A program made the position numbers and the translations under genes. This document shows positions 1 to 8,647 of a stretch of 64,000 nt of DNA, piece by piece; position 1 is the first letter of the stretch; every line of letters starts with the position of its first letter. The notes beneath the pieces were generated by a model. The model made no database searches. It saw only the letters and a list, made by a program, of their open reading frames with translations, and was not told the origin of the DNA. The stretch comes from Pedobacter sp. PF22-3 (GTDB lineage: Bacteria > Bacteroidota > Bacteroidia > Sphingobacteriales > Sphingobacteriaceae), in contig NZ_JAPIVP010000005.1 in NCBI RefSeq assembly GCF_026239555.1, forward strand, positions 186,001 to 250,000, read 5' to 3'.

Positions 1-787
1 GAACAATGGTACTATGGTTGTTCTGTGCAGGTGTGGTTAATTTATAAGTGATAAAATGTGCATCCGGGCTAATGATTACGCCGTTTAAAAACTTATCTTC
101 AGTATAAAGTTCTTTTAAAGGTTTTGTATCTGCAGCGTTATTCCCAAAGCGGCCTCTTACGCCACGTGAACCATTTTTGGCTTCGGCATTTCGCTTTTTA
201 ATAATCTCAAAGAGTTCGGTCTGTTGTGCTTTTAGCCATTTATCCTGTTCGGTAGCCGGTTTGCTTTCTGCTCTTCCGGTTTTTTTACCTTTAACAAAAT
301 TGGTAAGCTGTCTGGTTTCTGCTGATTTTAAATCAACTACGAAAAGATTATCGCCTAGTTGGTAAACAACATTTCCATTGGTTAAAAAAACCGGACTGCT
401 TTCCCTTTCCTGTGTGCTGGTTAAAAGCGTTTCCTTATTCGTTTTGAAGTTTTGTAAATAGATATCACCACTTTTTTCTACTAAACCCAGGGAACGATCG
501 GCGTTGTAGGTGTAATTTAAACTCAATAATTTTTCATCTTCCTTTTCCGCTGCCTTAATGGGTTTAGCAGAAGCTGCCGAAACTTTGAATAATTCTTCCT
601 TGATTTTATTTTCAGGGTTCCAGTTAAAATATAGGGTTTTGCTGTCTGCTGTCCAGCGAAAATTAGTTGGTGAAACACCCATCCATTTTGGGTCACGCAT
701 AATTTTTTCGACTGTTAAGGGCGCCAGTTGTTGCGCAAAAGTATATTTGCCCGTGCAAAGCAAAAGGAAGAGTAAATATTTCTTCAT
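1..787 (-). CDS. S9-family peptidase, N-terminal part (runs off the window)
   Basis: The ATG is at 787-785 on the minus strand and the frame stays open to base 1, giving 262 codons of a longer gene. Residues 1-19 form a signal peptide ending TFAQ, so the product is exported. What follows (DPKWMGVSP, then strand-rich segments such as FRWTADSKTLYFNW and NVVYQLGDNLFVVDL) looks like the beta-propeller that precedes the alpha/beta-hydrolase domain in prolyl-oligopeptidase/DPP4-type S9 peptidases of Bacteroidota. The catalytic domain would lie outside the window, so activity cannot be judged. The family trims peptides, often proline-containing ones, in the periplasm. Family call by recall of the DPKW start and propeller pattern. 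Confidence 0.8.
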   Translation of the reverse strand, partial: MKKYLLFLLLCTGKYTFAQQLAPLTVEKIMRDPKWMGVSPTNFRWTADSKTLYFNWNPENKIKEELFKVSAASAKPIKAAEKEDEKLLSLNYTYNADRSLGLVEKSGDIYLQNFKTNKETLLTSTQERESSPVFLTNGNVVYQLGDNLFVVDLKSAETRQLTNFVKGKKTGRAESKPATEQDKWLKAQQTELFEIIKKRNAEAKNGSRGVRGRFGNNAADTKPLKELYTEDKFLNGVIISPDAHFITYKLTTPAQNNHSTIV

Positions 788-868
788 GAATTTAGGTTTG
801 GATGCAATTTAAGGAATGAGCATGCAAGTTTTAGAAGGAAATGGAAATGTTACATCTCCTCAGCTGTA

Positions 869-912
869 TAAATTAACCACTGATAAATAGGATGAACACA
901 GATGAAATTTGA
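869..912. repeat. Degenerate intergenic filler sequence
   Basis: The segment reads AACCACTGATAAATAGG then ATGAACACAGATGAAATTT, between the peptidase start and the oxidoreductase stop. It resembles a short degenerate sequence that I recall as common between genes in Bacteroidota. No coding potential or clear structure seen. Confidence 0.35.
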
Positions 913-938
913 AATTATAAACCAAACCTATCGTTAAT

Positions 939-2123
939 CTAACGGATTACTCTTCCGGTTTTATCTACGTTCACTCTATCAAAAGGTTCCAGGTATTCGT
1001 TAATGATGGTAGCAAATTCGCGTCTGGTTAGCACTTTTTTCAGCTCGTATTTGGAGCTGAACCTGTAATTTTTATTCCAGTTTTTTTGCAGTGCATTTTT
1101 TGTGGCATCAACTGATTTATTGCCGACATAACATACCATAGAAATGGTGTTTTCTAAATTAATAGGGATATGCTGATGATCATCGAACCAGATTTGGGCT
1201 TTGTAATAGTAATCTTTGATTGGTTGCTTGATCTCATCATAAGTCACCTCTTTTTCAGGATTAAAATAGGCTTTGTTTTGCTTTATTTCAGCTTTAATGA
1301 TGCCGGTTACACCAACCTTTTGGATGGCTAGCCAGTTAGAATCTGTCGTTTTTACATCTTCAAAAGGCATTAATGCATGTTTGTAGGCCAATAATTCACC
1401 CTGAATACTTTTTAAGTTTGAAAGGCTGGTTTTAGTGTCAAAAAATGCGGCATAAGCTGCGGTTGCTCCCGCTGCCTGTCCAATTTCAAATTGATCATTA
1501 GCAATATAAAGCAAGTTTTCCTGATCTGGAATCAATAAGCTGTTTAGGGATAAAAAGCTGGCTCCTGAAGACACTTTAGATACAGTTGTTCGGTAAGTAT
1601 TTTCATTATAATTTAATGGACTTGAAGATGCTGGGATTAAGGTGGAGATTTTTAATACAGCAAGCAATTTATCAGGGTTGTCGGCCACCACAAGCACTTT
1701 TGCTTTAATGCTTTTATCTTGCGTCAATTTAGCTTCCCAACCACTGCCAGAACGTTTAATTTCTGTATAAGCAGTGTTCTTGATGACGTTTAAAAGTAAG
1801 GTGCTATCTACAACATTTACTTTCGTCCTGTTTTTTTTATCCGGTTTAGGTTTTGGCGTTTCCAGGCTTTTTGCATTTTCCGTTTCGCGCTTTAAAAAAC
1901 TTTGGTAAAAAGGGAGTAGAGCCCTTTTGTTTTCCGGTATTTTATTTAAATCCATCTGTTCTTTTTGGGTAAGCAGGATGGTTTTTACGCCGGATTTAAA
2001 AGCCTGAAAAGACGCGGCATAAGCAGCATCGCCGTTACCGATAACCAGTACATCTGTTTTTATGGTTTGGGCATGGATAACCAAAGGAATTATGAATGCG
2101 AAAACAAAAAACAGTCTTTTCAT
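939..2123 (-). CDS. Short FAD-dependent oxidoreductase-like secreted protein
   Basis: 394 residues with a signal peptide (1-18, ending VIHAQ). Residues about 22-50 are a Rossmann beta-alpha-beta unit (TDVLVIGNGDAAYAASFQA, with GxGxxA) that would bind the ADP part of FAD. Around residues 225-255, GQAAGATAAYAAF resembles the C-terminal FAD-contact segment of the FAD_oxidored family. The tail (LTRREFATIINEYLEPF, ending TGRVIR) matches the end of larger secreted Bacteroidota FAD oxidoreductases as I recall them. The middle is short and Lys/Thr-rich, and the usual substrate-domain pattern is not evident, so this may be a reduced or non-catalytic relative. Stands alone, divergent from the aldehyde dehydrogenase. 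Substrate unknown. Confidence 0.65.
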   Translation of the reverse strand: MKRLFFVFAFIIPLVIHAQTIKTDVLVIGNGDAAYAASFQAFKSGVKTILLTQKEQMDLNKIPENKRALLPFYQSFLKRETENAKSLETPKPKPDKKNRTKVNVVDSTLLLNVIKNTAYTEIKRSGSGWEAKLTQDKSIKAKVLVVADNPDKLLAVLKISTLIPASSSPLNYNENTYRTTVSKVSSGASFLSLNSLLIPDQENLLYIANDQFEIGQAAGATAAYAAFFDTKTSLSNLKSIQGELLAYKHALMPFEDVKTTDSNWLAIQKVGVTGIIKAEIKQNKAYFNPEKEVTYDEIKQPIKDYYYKAQIWFDDHQHIPINLENTISMVCYVGNKSVDATKNALQKNWNKNYRFSSKYELKKVLTRREFATIINEYLEPFDRVNVDKTGRVIR

Positions 2124-2255
2124 CTTTATTATTAAAATTTACTGCAATATGCTTTAAATGAATGAATTTTTAATGAAAAGGCTGCATTTTAACTAAATTT
2201 AACGCGTATTCTGAAGAAAACCAATAAGTGTGAAAGAAAGTAATATCAGGTGATT

Positions 2256-3653
2256 ATGGAACAACAGATAAAGACGGTTTTCGATTTACAGCAAAGACAT
2301 AAATTCGATTTACGCAAAACAGATTTTAAAACCCGTATCGGGAAACTAAAATTACTTAAGCACGCTTTGGAAAAAGCCGAAGAGGAAATATTTGCCGCTT
2401 TGGAAAAGGATCTGCGTAAAAACCGTTTCGAAAGCGCAGTAACTGAATTATATTTTACCTATGCTGAAATTGATTTTGCCGTCAAAAAACTGAAAGGGTG
2501 GATGAGACCCAAATCGGCAGGCAGAACCATGAGCAACTTTTTTGCAAGTAATAAAATTTATTGTGAACCCAAAGGCGTATGCCTGATTATTGCCCCATGG
2601 AATTACCCATTACAATTGATGATGAGTCCTTTGGTTTCGGCAATAGCAGCAGGAAATTGTGTGATCCTTAAACCTTCCGAATTAAGCGAAGCAACTGCTT
2701 GCGTGATCAGTAAGTTGATCGCAGAAACTTTTGATCCGAAAGAAATTGCCTGTTTTGAAGGAGATGCTAATGTTTCTACAGAATTATTGAAACTTCCTTT
2801 TGATCATATCTTTTTCACGGGAAGCACCACAATTGGTAAAGTGGTAATGGAAGCGGCAGCGAAAAACCTGACCTCGGTTACTTTGGAGCTTGGCGGAAAA
2901 TCGCCGGCTATTGTAGATGGAACCTGTGATATTAAAAAAGCTGCTGAAAAAATCGCCTGGGGTAAACTGGTTAATGCAGGGCAAACCTGTATTGCACCGG
3001 ACTATGTCATAATCCAAGAAAATAAACAAAATGATTTTATCGAACATTACAAAACTGCAGTTGGCAAAATGTTTGGTGAAGGCGGTGGAATTAATAAAAA
3101 CGATTATGCCAGAATCATTAACGATAAACAGTTTAAGCGTTTAAATAAATTAACAGAAGATGCGATTGCCGATGGAGCAGTATTGACTTTTGATGGTGAA
3201 ACAGATGAGAAAAGTTTAACCCTAATGCCCGCAATTTTAACTTCGGTAAACGAAAAAAGCGCCATCATGCAAGAGGAAATATTTGGTCCCATTTTGCCTG
3301 TAATTACTTTTAAAAATTTACAGGAAGCCATTGAGGTAGTCAATAGCAAAAATAAGCCTTTGGCACTTTACATCTTTTCAGATAACAAACAGCATCAGCA
3401 TAAAATTATTAACGAAACCAGTGCTGGCGGAACTTGTATAAACGATGTGCTGGTTCATATCAGCAATCCCAATCTACCTTTTGGTGGTGTTAACAGTAGC
3501 GGGATAGGAAGCTGTCATGGTATTTTTGGCTTTAAAACCTTTTCGCACGAAAGGGCTGTGGTTTTTCAATCAAAATTGGGTTTAACCAAAATGATTTATC
3601 CTCCTTACGCACCAAAAATGGGTTTGTTGAAATGGTTGAAGAAATTGATGTAA
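2256..3653 (+). CDS. Aldehyde dehydrogenase (class 3-like), NAD(P)-dependent
   Basis: 465 residues, a single ALDH fold without signal peptide, so cytoplasmic. Visible motifs: APWNYPLQ near 114-120, cofactor lysine in ILKPSE, FFTGS at 187-190, the general-base Glu211 in LELGGK and the nucleophile Cys245 in NAGQTC. A C-terminal PYAPK segment is typical of the short class 3 enzymes that oxidise medium-chain or aromatic aldehydes to acids. An in-frame GTG at 2250 would add two residues (MI); the ATG at 2256 is preferred because the family normally begins close to this point. Single-gene unit, divergent from the FAD protein. Physiological aldehyde not deducible. Confidence 0.9.
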   Translation: MEQQIKTVFDLQQRHKFDLRKTDFKTRIGKLKLLKHALEKAEEEIFAALEKDLRKNRFESAVTELYFTYAEIDFAVKKLKGWMRPKSAGRTMSNFFASNKIYCEPKGVCLIIAPWNYPLQLMMSPLVSAIAAGNCVILKPSELSEATACVISKLIAETFDPKEIACFEGDANVSTELLKLPFDHIFFTGSTTIGKVVMEAAAKNLTSVTLELGGKSPAIVDGTCDIKKAAEKIAWGKLVNAGQTCIAPDYVIIQENKQNDFIEHYKTAVGKMFGEGGGINKNDYARIINDKQFKRLNKLTEDAIADGAVLTFDGETDEKSLTLMPAILTSVNEKSAIMQEEIFGPILPVITFKNLQEAIEVVNSKNKPLALYIFSDNKQHQHKIINETSAGGTCINDVLVHISNPNLPFGGVNSSGIGSCHGIFGFKTFSHERAVVFQSKLGLTKMIYPPYAPKMGLLKWLKKLM

Positions 3654-3701
3654 TATTTATTATGTTCCTTAAGTTGAGGTAATTATATTTGCAATAAAAA
3701 G

Positions 3702-4880
3702 ATGAAAAGACGCTCATACCTCTTAGTATTTTTTCTTTTGATAATTTTTACAGGATGTCAGAAGGAAAATAATCCAATGCAATCACCTGAACTCTCTGAT
3801 TTTAGCCTAAATATAGTTAGAGTGGGAGAGCCTTCCTTTACACTTACCAATCCGAAAAGTAAAAGCACTGGAGCTTTTTCTTTTAAAACAAGTGATACTT
3901 CATTGATTACGATTCAGGCCAATCTTGTTACCATAAAGAAAAGTGGAACTTGTATTATAACGGCAATACAGCAAGCAGCGGAAAGTTTCAGGAAAGATTC
4001 TATCACAGCAACCTTAGTAATTGCACCACGTTTAGTTCCATTGCTTACAGATTTTGTAGTGCCTGAAAAAAAATTAAATGATCCTCCGTTTATTTTAACG
4101 CCACCCAAAAGTAACAGTAATGGAGAAATCATTTTTAAGAGTGATAATGCAGCTGTTGCAACTATTATAGGGAACTTGGTAACCATTAAAGGTTCTGGGA
4201 AAGCGATTATCACAGCATATCAGGCTCAATCGGGAATTTATGGTGCGCATAGTATATCGGCAAACCTTGTTGTTACCGAGGCTGTAGTGGCTGAAACATT
4301 GGCAGATGTGGATGGAAATATTTATAAAACAGTAAAAATAGGGAGCCAGACATGGATGATGGAAAATTTACGGACAACGCATTACAGAGATGGAACGATA
4401 ATACAAAATGTGACAGGCAGTTCTAATTGGGGCACACAAACAATTGGGGCTTATTGTAACTATAATAATAGTCTAGAACTAGGCAAAACATATGGTTTTT
4501 TATATAATTGGTATGCTATAAATAGTGATCGTAAGCTTGCGCCACAAGGTTGGCATATCCCAACCAGTGCTGAATGGACTATTTTGTATAATTATATTGG
4601 GGGAGACCGCTATAGCGGTGGTAAAATTCAGGAAAGTGGTACCCGTCACTGGGTAAGTGACACAGGTGCTTCAAATATTACAAAGTTTACTGGTTTGCCT
4701 GGAGGAAAAAGAAATGGTGATGGGACATACGATAGTATTTTTTACGATGCAAATTGGTGGACTGCAACTGCTAATTCTACCGGAACTGCCTGGAATTATA
4801 ATTTATACGTTAAAGGTTACCTCGAAATAGCCGAAAGCCCTAAAAACTTGGGATATTCGGTAAGATGTATTAAAGATTAA
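3702..4880 (+). CDS. Lipoprotein with two Ig-like repeats and a FISUMP domain
   Basis: 392 residues. A lipobox (IIFTGC, Cys19) makes it a lipoprotein, probably surface or outer-membrane. Residues about 31-108 and 115-192 are two diverged copies of one unit (LSDFSLNI... and LTDFVVPE..., each with NLVTIK.SG..IITA), resembling bacterial Ig-like domains. From about 200 to the end is a Fibrobacter succinogenes major paralogous (FISUMP) domain: DGNIYKTVKIGSQTWM, ENLRTTHY, YGFLYNWYAI, APQGWHIPTSAEW, TGLPGG, WWTAT, SVRCIKD. Such proteins are thought to act in surface binding, but no activity is established. Four bases separate it from the DinB gene downstream, so the two may be cotranscribed. Confidence 0.85.
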   Translation: MKRRSYLLVFFLLIIFTGCQKENNPMQSPELSDFSLNIVRVGEPSFTLTNPKSKSTGAFSFKTSDTSLITIQANLVTIKKSGTCIITAIQQAAESFRKDSITATLVIAPRLVPLLTDFVVPEKKLNDPPFILTPPKSNSNGEIIFKSDNAAVATIIGNLVTIKGSGKAIITAYQAQSGIYGAHSISANLVVTEAVVAETLADVDGNIYKTVKIGSQTWMMENLRTTHYRDGTIIQNVTGSSNWGTQTIGAYCNYNNSLELGKTYGFLYNWYAINSDRKLAPQGWHIPTSAEWTILYNYIGGDRYSGGKIQESGTRHWVSDTGASNITKFTGLPGGKRNGDGTYDSIFYDANWWTATANSTGTAWNYNLYVKGYLEIAESPKNLGYSVRCIKD

Positions 4881-4883
4881 TTA

Positions 4884-5408
4884 ATGGATTTAGAACAGCT
4901 TAAATACCCTATCGGTCAATTTGCTATGCCTGATGTTTTCGATCAAAAACAGATTGATAGCTGGATTTCTGATATAGCGGCTTTACCTGGGCAAATTAAA
5001 AAGGCTACAGAAAATTTAACAGACGAAGAACTAAACCAAAATTATCGGCCCGGAGGCTGGACATTGAGGCAGGTTGTTCACCACCTTCCGGATAGTCATA
5101 TCAATGCTTATATTCGTTTTAAGCAGGCCATTACTGAGGACATTCCGGTAATCAGGCCATATTATGAAGAACGCTGGGCAGAAACTGAAGAAGCCAAAAA
5201 TGGTGATGTCAAATTGTCGATTGACCTGTTAACAGGATTACATCAGCGTTGGGTTGCTTTTTTAAAAACATTAAAAATTGAAGATTACCAACGGAGATAC
5301 ATTCATCCGGCCCACAATAAAGAACTCACTTTGGCCAATATGCTGGGCATGTATGCCTGGCACGGAAAACATCACTTGGCACACCTTACCAATACGATAA
5401 CAAAATGA
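4884..5408 (+). CDS. DinB/YfiT-type putative metal-dependent hydrolase
   Basis: 174 residues, no signal peptide, four-helix DinB fold. The metal ligands known from Bacillus YfiT fit here: a histidine pair at 66-67 (RQVVHHLPDSH) and His160 and His164 in AWHGKHHLAH. Length and the RPGGWTLRQVV signature are those of YfiT/BstA proteins, several of which act as thiol transferases (bacillithiol) while others are uncharacterised. The stop overlaps the next start (ATGA at 5405-5408), so translation of the two is probably coupled. The substrate cannot be read from the sequence. Confidence 0.85.
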   Translation: MDLEQLKYPIGQFAMPDVFDQKQIDSWISDIAALPGQIKKATENLTDEELNQNYRPGGWTLRQVVHHLPDSHINAYIRFKQAITEDIPVIRPYYEERWAETEEAKNGDVKLSIDLLTGLHQRWVAFLKTLKIEDYQRRYIHPAHNKELTLANMLGMYAWHGKHHLAHLTNTITK

Positions 5409-5878
5409 AAAGAATCTATTTATACGCCTTGATTTTATTTTTTGTTGGTTTTTACAGCAATGTTAAAGCGCAAAAAGATCCCTCAAAAACTTTTTCTTTT
5501 GTGTTAGGCTCATGGGAAATGCAAACGCCCAAAGGTAAAATTGTAGAACAATGGATCCAGGGTGCTAATAAAATAATGAAAGGGAAAAGTTCTCGCGTCA
5601 TTGGAAAAGGAGATAGCGTACTTACTGAAACATTGCAGATCAGAAAAATAGGAAAAGATGTTTTCTATTGTTCAACTGTTGCTGATCAGAATGATGGTAA
5701 AGAAGTATGTTTTAAACTTATTTCCACAAAGGGTCAGATCTATATTTTCGAAAATGTGGCACACGATTTTCCCCAAAGAATAGTTTACCAAAATTTGGGT
5801 AAAAACGAAATGCTCGCCTGGATTGAAGGCGAGCTTAATGGGAAAAGCCGAAAATCGGAATTTAGGTATAAGCGGTAA
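5405..5878 (+). CDS. Secreted DUF6265-like protein
   Basis: 157 residues with a signal peptide (1-22, ending NVKAQ). Motifs FVLGSWEMQTPKGKIVEQW, GANKIMKGKS and FENVAHDFPQRIVY are those of the DUF6265 family as I recall it: small lipocalin-like beta proteins of unknown function. Starts in the ATGA overlap with the DinB gene and ends just before a palindromic repeat shared with the convergent metal gene. Function unknown. Confidence 0.75.
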   Translation: MKRIYLYALILFFVGFYSNVKAQKDPSKTFSFVLGSWEMQTPKGKIVEQWIQGANKIMKGKSSRVIGKGDSVLTETLQIRKIGKDVFYCSTVADQNDGKEVCFKLISTKGQIYIFENVAHDFPQRIVYQNLGKNEMLAWIEGELNGKSRKSEFRYKR

Positions 5879-5887
5879 TAGACGATT

Positions 5888-5953
5888 CGTCATGCTGAAT
5901 TTATTTCAGCATCTTTTTAGCATGAAAGACCTTGAAATAAATTCAGGGTGACG
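5888..5953. repeat. Palindromic intergenic element, class A (copy 1)
   Basis: Starts CGTCATGCTGAATTTATTTC and ends TGAAATAAATTCAGGGTGACG; the arms pair as a long imperfect hairpin. Lies between convergent genes and probably forms the 3' end of both transcripts. Confidence 0.85.
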
Positions 5954-5981
5954 ATCGCGTTAAAAAGAGAATAATATCTAA

Positions 5982-6701
5982 CTACATTAAAACCAACATG
6001 GCTGCGCTCATGACAATCATAATTGCATCTTCCACAATGGTTACGGTACTCATGGGTAGGTTGAAAACTGCCCCCAAGCAAGCACATTGAATTTTCTTTT
6101 TGTTTAAAACACTTTCTAAAACCCCAAGGATGCTGATAGTCATTACGATGAGGGTGACCCAATTCACAATCACTGGCGATAGGTTTAGTGCAAAGGATGA
6201 GCCTAAACCCAATTCGATAAAAGCGTAGATATAACCCCACCCACTAAATTTTTTAGCCACGATATCGTACATGGCATAACTTTCGGCAAAGGCTTTCAAG
6301 TTGAGCATTTTAAAGAAAGAAAATGTCAGGAAGAAACCTGCCATAAAAATGCGCATAAATACCAAAAAATTGATCGTATTGTCCTGCCAGGAAACCACTA
6401 ACGATATGGCAGTTACATATCCAAAAATCAATAATATGGGTTTATAGGTTTCGGCCCACGATTTTGCTTCTTCAAGCGTTTCGTTGTGATGCGCAGCAGA
6501 AATTTGATATTTGCTGTCGGCACCGCCCAAAGCTTGTTGCAAGGTATCAAGGCCAATATGTTTACCCATACTAATCGTAGCCGAATTGGTGTCTTTAGAA
6601 ACCTCAACAGAGGTTACATCTGGTAAAACAAGAAGGTTACTTTTTACTTTATTTTCGCAACCGCCGCAAGTCATGCCTGTGAGTTGATAGGTATGTGTCA
6701 T
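5982..6701 (-). CDS. HMA domain fused to a MauE/DoxX-like membrane domain
   Basis: 239 residues. Residues 1-70 are a heavy-metal-associated (HMA) domain with the metal site in GMTCGGC (Cys12, Cys15), as in copper chaperones and CopZ-type domains. From about residue 88 four to five hydrophobic helices follow (IFGYVTAISLVV, FLVFMRIFMAGFFLTFSFF, YIYAFIELGLG, TLIVMTISILGVL, IMIVMSAAMLV). The Cys pair in CACLGAVFNLPM and the TIVED motif are typical of MauE-like membrane proteins, which handle disulfides or reducing power. Probably an inner-membrane protein delivering or sequestering metal ions. Flanked by repeats on both sides, so likely its own transcription unit. Confidence 0.8.
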   Translation of the reverse strand: MTHTYQLTGMTCGGCENKVKSNLLVLPDVTSVEVSKDTNSATISMGKHIGLDTLQQALGGADSKYQISAAHHNETLEEAKSWAETYKPILLIFGYVTAISLVVSWQDNTINFLVFMRIFMAGFFLTFSFFKMLNLKAFAESYAMYDIVAKKFSGWGYIYAFIELGLGSSFALNLSPVIVNWVTLIVMTISILGVLESVLNKKKIQCACLGAVFNLPMSTVTIVEDAIMIVMSAAMLVLM

Positions 6702-6717
6702 GATTAAAATCTTTATG

Positions 6718-6725
6718 CAAATTTA
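6718..6725 (-). promoter_or_regulatory. TAnnTTTG -7 box of the HMA-MauE gene
   Basis: Minus strand TAAATTTG, 17 bases before the start codon. It matches the Bacteroidota -7 consensus, but I see no well-spaced -33 TTG. Confidence 0.35.
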
Positions 6726-6787
6726 CCGCTTCGGGAGACCAAAAGCGTTACAGAATAATCATAAAGTTTTATAGAATTTAGGTAGTT

Positions 6788-6869
6788 GTCATTCTGAACG
6801 CAGTGAAGAATCTTTTACCGTAGAGAGGAAGTTTTCATCGTTTAAAGATGCTTTGTGCCTCAGCATGAC
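6788..6869. repeat. Palindromic intergenic element, class B-like (copy 2)
   Basis: GTCATTCTGAACGCAGTGAA on one side and CTCAGCATGAC on the other form the ends of an imperfect inverted repeat between ygiD and the HMA-MauE gene. Confidence 0.75.
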
Positions 6870-6874
6870 AGTTA

Positions 6875-7699
6875 TTACCCTACCAAAACCGAAGTCATGG
6901 TTAATGAACCACCAACGGCTTTATCATTAAAAAACGAAACCTCTTCCTTATCATTTTTCATTCCAAGGGTGTAAATAAGGGGCAAATAATGTTCTGGAGT
7001 AGGAATGGCTAGCATGGCATCGCTGCCGAGGTTACGGTAGTTGATTAAAGGTTGAAAATCGCCGTTTGCAATTAAATTTTTGAATTTATCATTCATTTCA
7101 ATGGCCCAATCGTAACCGCCTCCGTTAATCATTTCCCAGCTTAACATTCTCAGGTTGTGCACCATATTGCCACTGCCGATAACCAGCACGCCTTTTTTGC
7201 GGAGTGCATAAATTTCTTTGGCAATTTCATAATGTTGCGCTGGCGATTTGGTATAATCAATACTTAATTGCAAAACGGGAATATCGGCATTTGGATACAT
7301 ATGCCTAACTACTGTCCAGGTGCCATGATCTAAGCCCCAATCGTGGTCTAAGCCAACAGGAGTTGAGTGTATCAGACCAGGGATTTCAGTGGCCAATTTT
7401 GGGTCGCCCGGGGCAGGATATTGAACATCGAAAAGTGCCTGCGGGAAACCACCAAAATCATGAATAGTACTTGGGAAATCCATTGCAGTTACAAAAGTAC
7501 CGTGGGTGTACCAATGTGCCGATACTACCAAAACTGCTTTTGGAACAGGGATGTGTTTGGCCAAATCTATCCAACTCTCACTAAACTCATTATTTTCGAT
7601 GCCGTTCATTGGTGAACCATGGCCAATAAAAAGCGTTGGCATTAAATCTGTTTGAGGCAAGCGTTGAGTGAAGTTTCTGAATTGGGATAATGCAGACAT
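6875..7699 (-). CDS. ygiD: 4,5-DOPA-extradiol-dioxygenase-type enzyme (LigB family)
   Basis: 274 residues, cytoplasmic. Family motifs: LFIGHGSPMNGIE (first metal His), VVSAHWYT, DFGGFP, DHGTWTVVRHMYP and GSGNMVHNLR, all characteristic of the YgiD branch of class III extradiol dioxygenases, which bind one divalent metal through histidines. Escherichia coli YgiD cleaves DOPA in vitro; the natural substrate is unclear. It is a gene of its own between two palindromic repeats; its place in a metal-linked region may be coincidental. The start is slightly long for the family, and a shorter start at MPTLFIGHG is possible. Confidence 0.88.
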   Translation of the reverse strand: MSALSQFRNFTQRLPQTDLMPTLFIGHGSPMNGIENNEFSESWIDLAKHIPVPKAVLVVSAHWYTHGTFVTAMDFPSTIHDFGGFPQALFDVQYPAPGDPKLATEIPGLIHSTPVGLDHDWGLDHGTWTVVRHMYPNADIPVLQLSIDYTKSPAQHYEIAKEIYALRKKGVLVIGSGNMVHNLRMLSWEMINGGGYDWAIEMNDKFKNLIANGDFQPLINYRNLGSDAMLAIPTPEHYLPLIYTLGMKNDKEEVSFFNDKAVGGSLTMTSVLVG

Positions 7700-7719
7700 G
7701 GGTATTCTATTTAAGTAAT

Positions 7720-7813
7720 CGTCATTTCGACCGAAGTGGAGAAATCCTTGAAGTTTGTAACTATTACGGGTTAAAAGATCTCTCCATTTCGCTGCGCTCC
7801 AGTCGAGATGACG
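7720..7813. repeat. Palindromic intergenic element, class B (copy 3)
   Basis: CGTCATTTCGACCGAAGTGG at one end and CAGTCGAGATGACG at the other form a long imperfect inverted repeat, with ATCTCTCC and TTCGCTGCGCTCC inside. Lies just 3' of the YceI gene. Confidence 0.85.
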
Positions 7814-7822
7814 ATTTATGAA

Positions 7823-8395
7823 TTATTTTCCCTGAACAAACTCCAGGTTTAATTTGATCGCAACATCTTTTGCAACACCTGCACCAGTTGGATCATATTT
7901 GATATTATAATCTAAACGGTTAATGGTTGTAGTCGCGCCGAAACCTGCTTTAGTATTACCTTGTTGATCTTTAGCTGTACCACCATAAACCACAGCAAAT
8001 TTTACATCTTTGGTTACATCACGGATGGTTAATTTACCGCTTAACTCATAATTGTTACCGCTTAATTTTTTGAAAGAAGTGCTTTCGAATTTCATCGTTG
8101 GAAATTTCTCAGCGTTAAAGAAATCATCTGTTTTTAAGTGGCCGTCTCTCATATCAACACCTGTTGTAATGCTGTTTACATCAACGGTAAAGGCAATTTT
8201 AGCGTCGGTTAGATCTGGTTTAGACGCGGTAACGGTTCCATCGAATTTTTTGAATGAACCATCTACAAAAGAAATGCCCATGTGTTTAACCGAAAAGTTT
8301 ACAAACGAGTGCATTGGATCTATCTTCCAGCTGGTTTGCGCAAATGATGCCACACTGATTGAGGTAGCGATCAGAAATAAGAATAATTTTTTCAT
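7823..8395 (-). CDS. YceI-family periplasmic lipocalin-like protein
   Basis: 190 residues with a signal peptide (1-19, ending ASFAQ). The mature part has the YceI pattern SWKIDPMHSFVNFSVKHMG, DGHLKTDDFF and FPTMKFEST, and ends KLNLEFVQGK. The YceI fold is an extended antiparallel barrel that binds isoprenoid or fatty-amide ligands in relatives; the family is often induced by stress. It lies in the minus-strand run with the metal genes but is separated from them by about 250 bases of low-information sequence. Confidence 0.92.
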   Translation of the reverse strand: MKKLFLFLIATSISVASFAQTSWKIDPMHSFVNFSVKHMGISFVDGSFKKFDGTVTASKPDLTDAKIAFTVDVNSITTGVDMRDGHLKTDDFFNAEKFPTMKFESTSFKKLSGNNYELSGKLTIRDVTKDVKFAVVYGGTAKDQQGNTKAGFGATTTINRLDYNIKYDPTGAGVAKDVAIKLNLEFVQGK

Positions 8396-8417
8396 ATTTA
8401 GTGATTTTATTTAATTG

Positions 8418-8425
8418 CAAAAATA
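8418..8425 (-). promoter_or_regulatory. TAnnTTTG -7 box of the YceI gene
   Basis: Minus strand TATTTTTG, 23 bases upstream of the start codon. A good -7 match without an obvious -33 TTG. The bases just upstream contain ATCAGTC twice (8431-8448), which could be a regulator site. Confidence 0.4.
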
Positions 8426-8647
8426 GCTGATTATCAGTCGATCAGTCTTGACGTATGATAAGAAATTGTTTAGAGAGGTTAATTGGTTAATGGTTTTTTT
8501 AGTTCATAGTCCATAGACGATTGGCCATCAACCATGATCCATCTAACCATTAGTCAAAAAAAATCTTTGTATTATCGCTTATGGATAGTTGCCTGTAGCC
8601 CATCAACTTTAAGTCCATCCTCCATCTCACCTCTCCATTTTACATTC

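Noticed and set aside
558..812. Plus-strand frame of 84 codons
   Set aside because: Shadow of the S9 peptidase gene, which has a signal peptide and family motifs on the minus strand.
5917..6240. Minus-strand frame of 107 codons at the end of the HMA-MauE gene
   Set aside because: Overlaps the well-supported HMA-MauE frame and includes the palindromic repeat.
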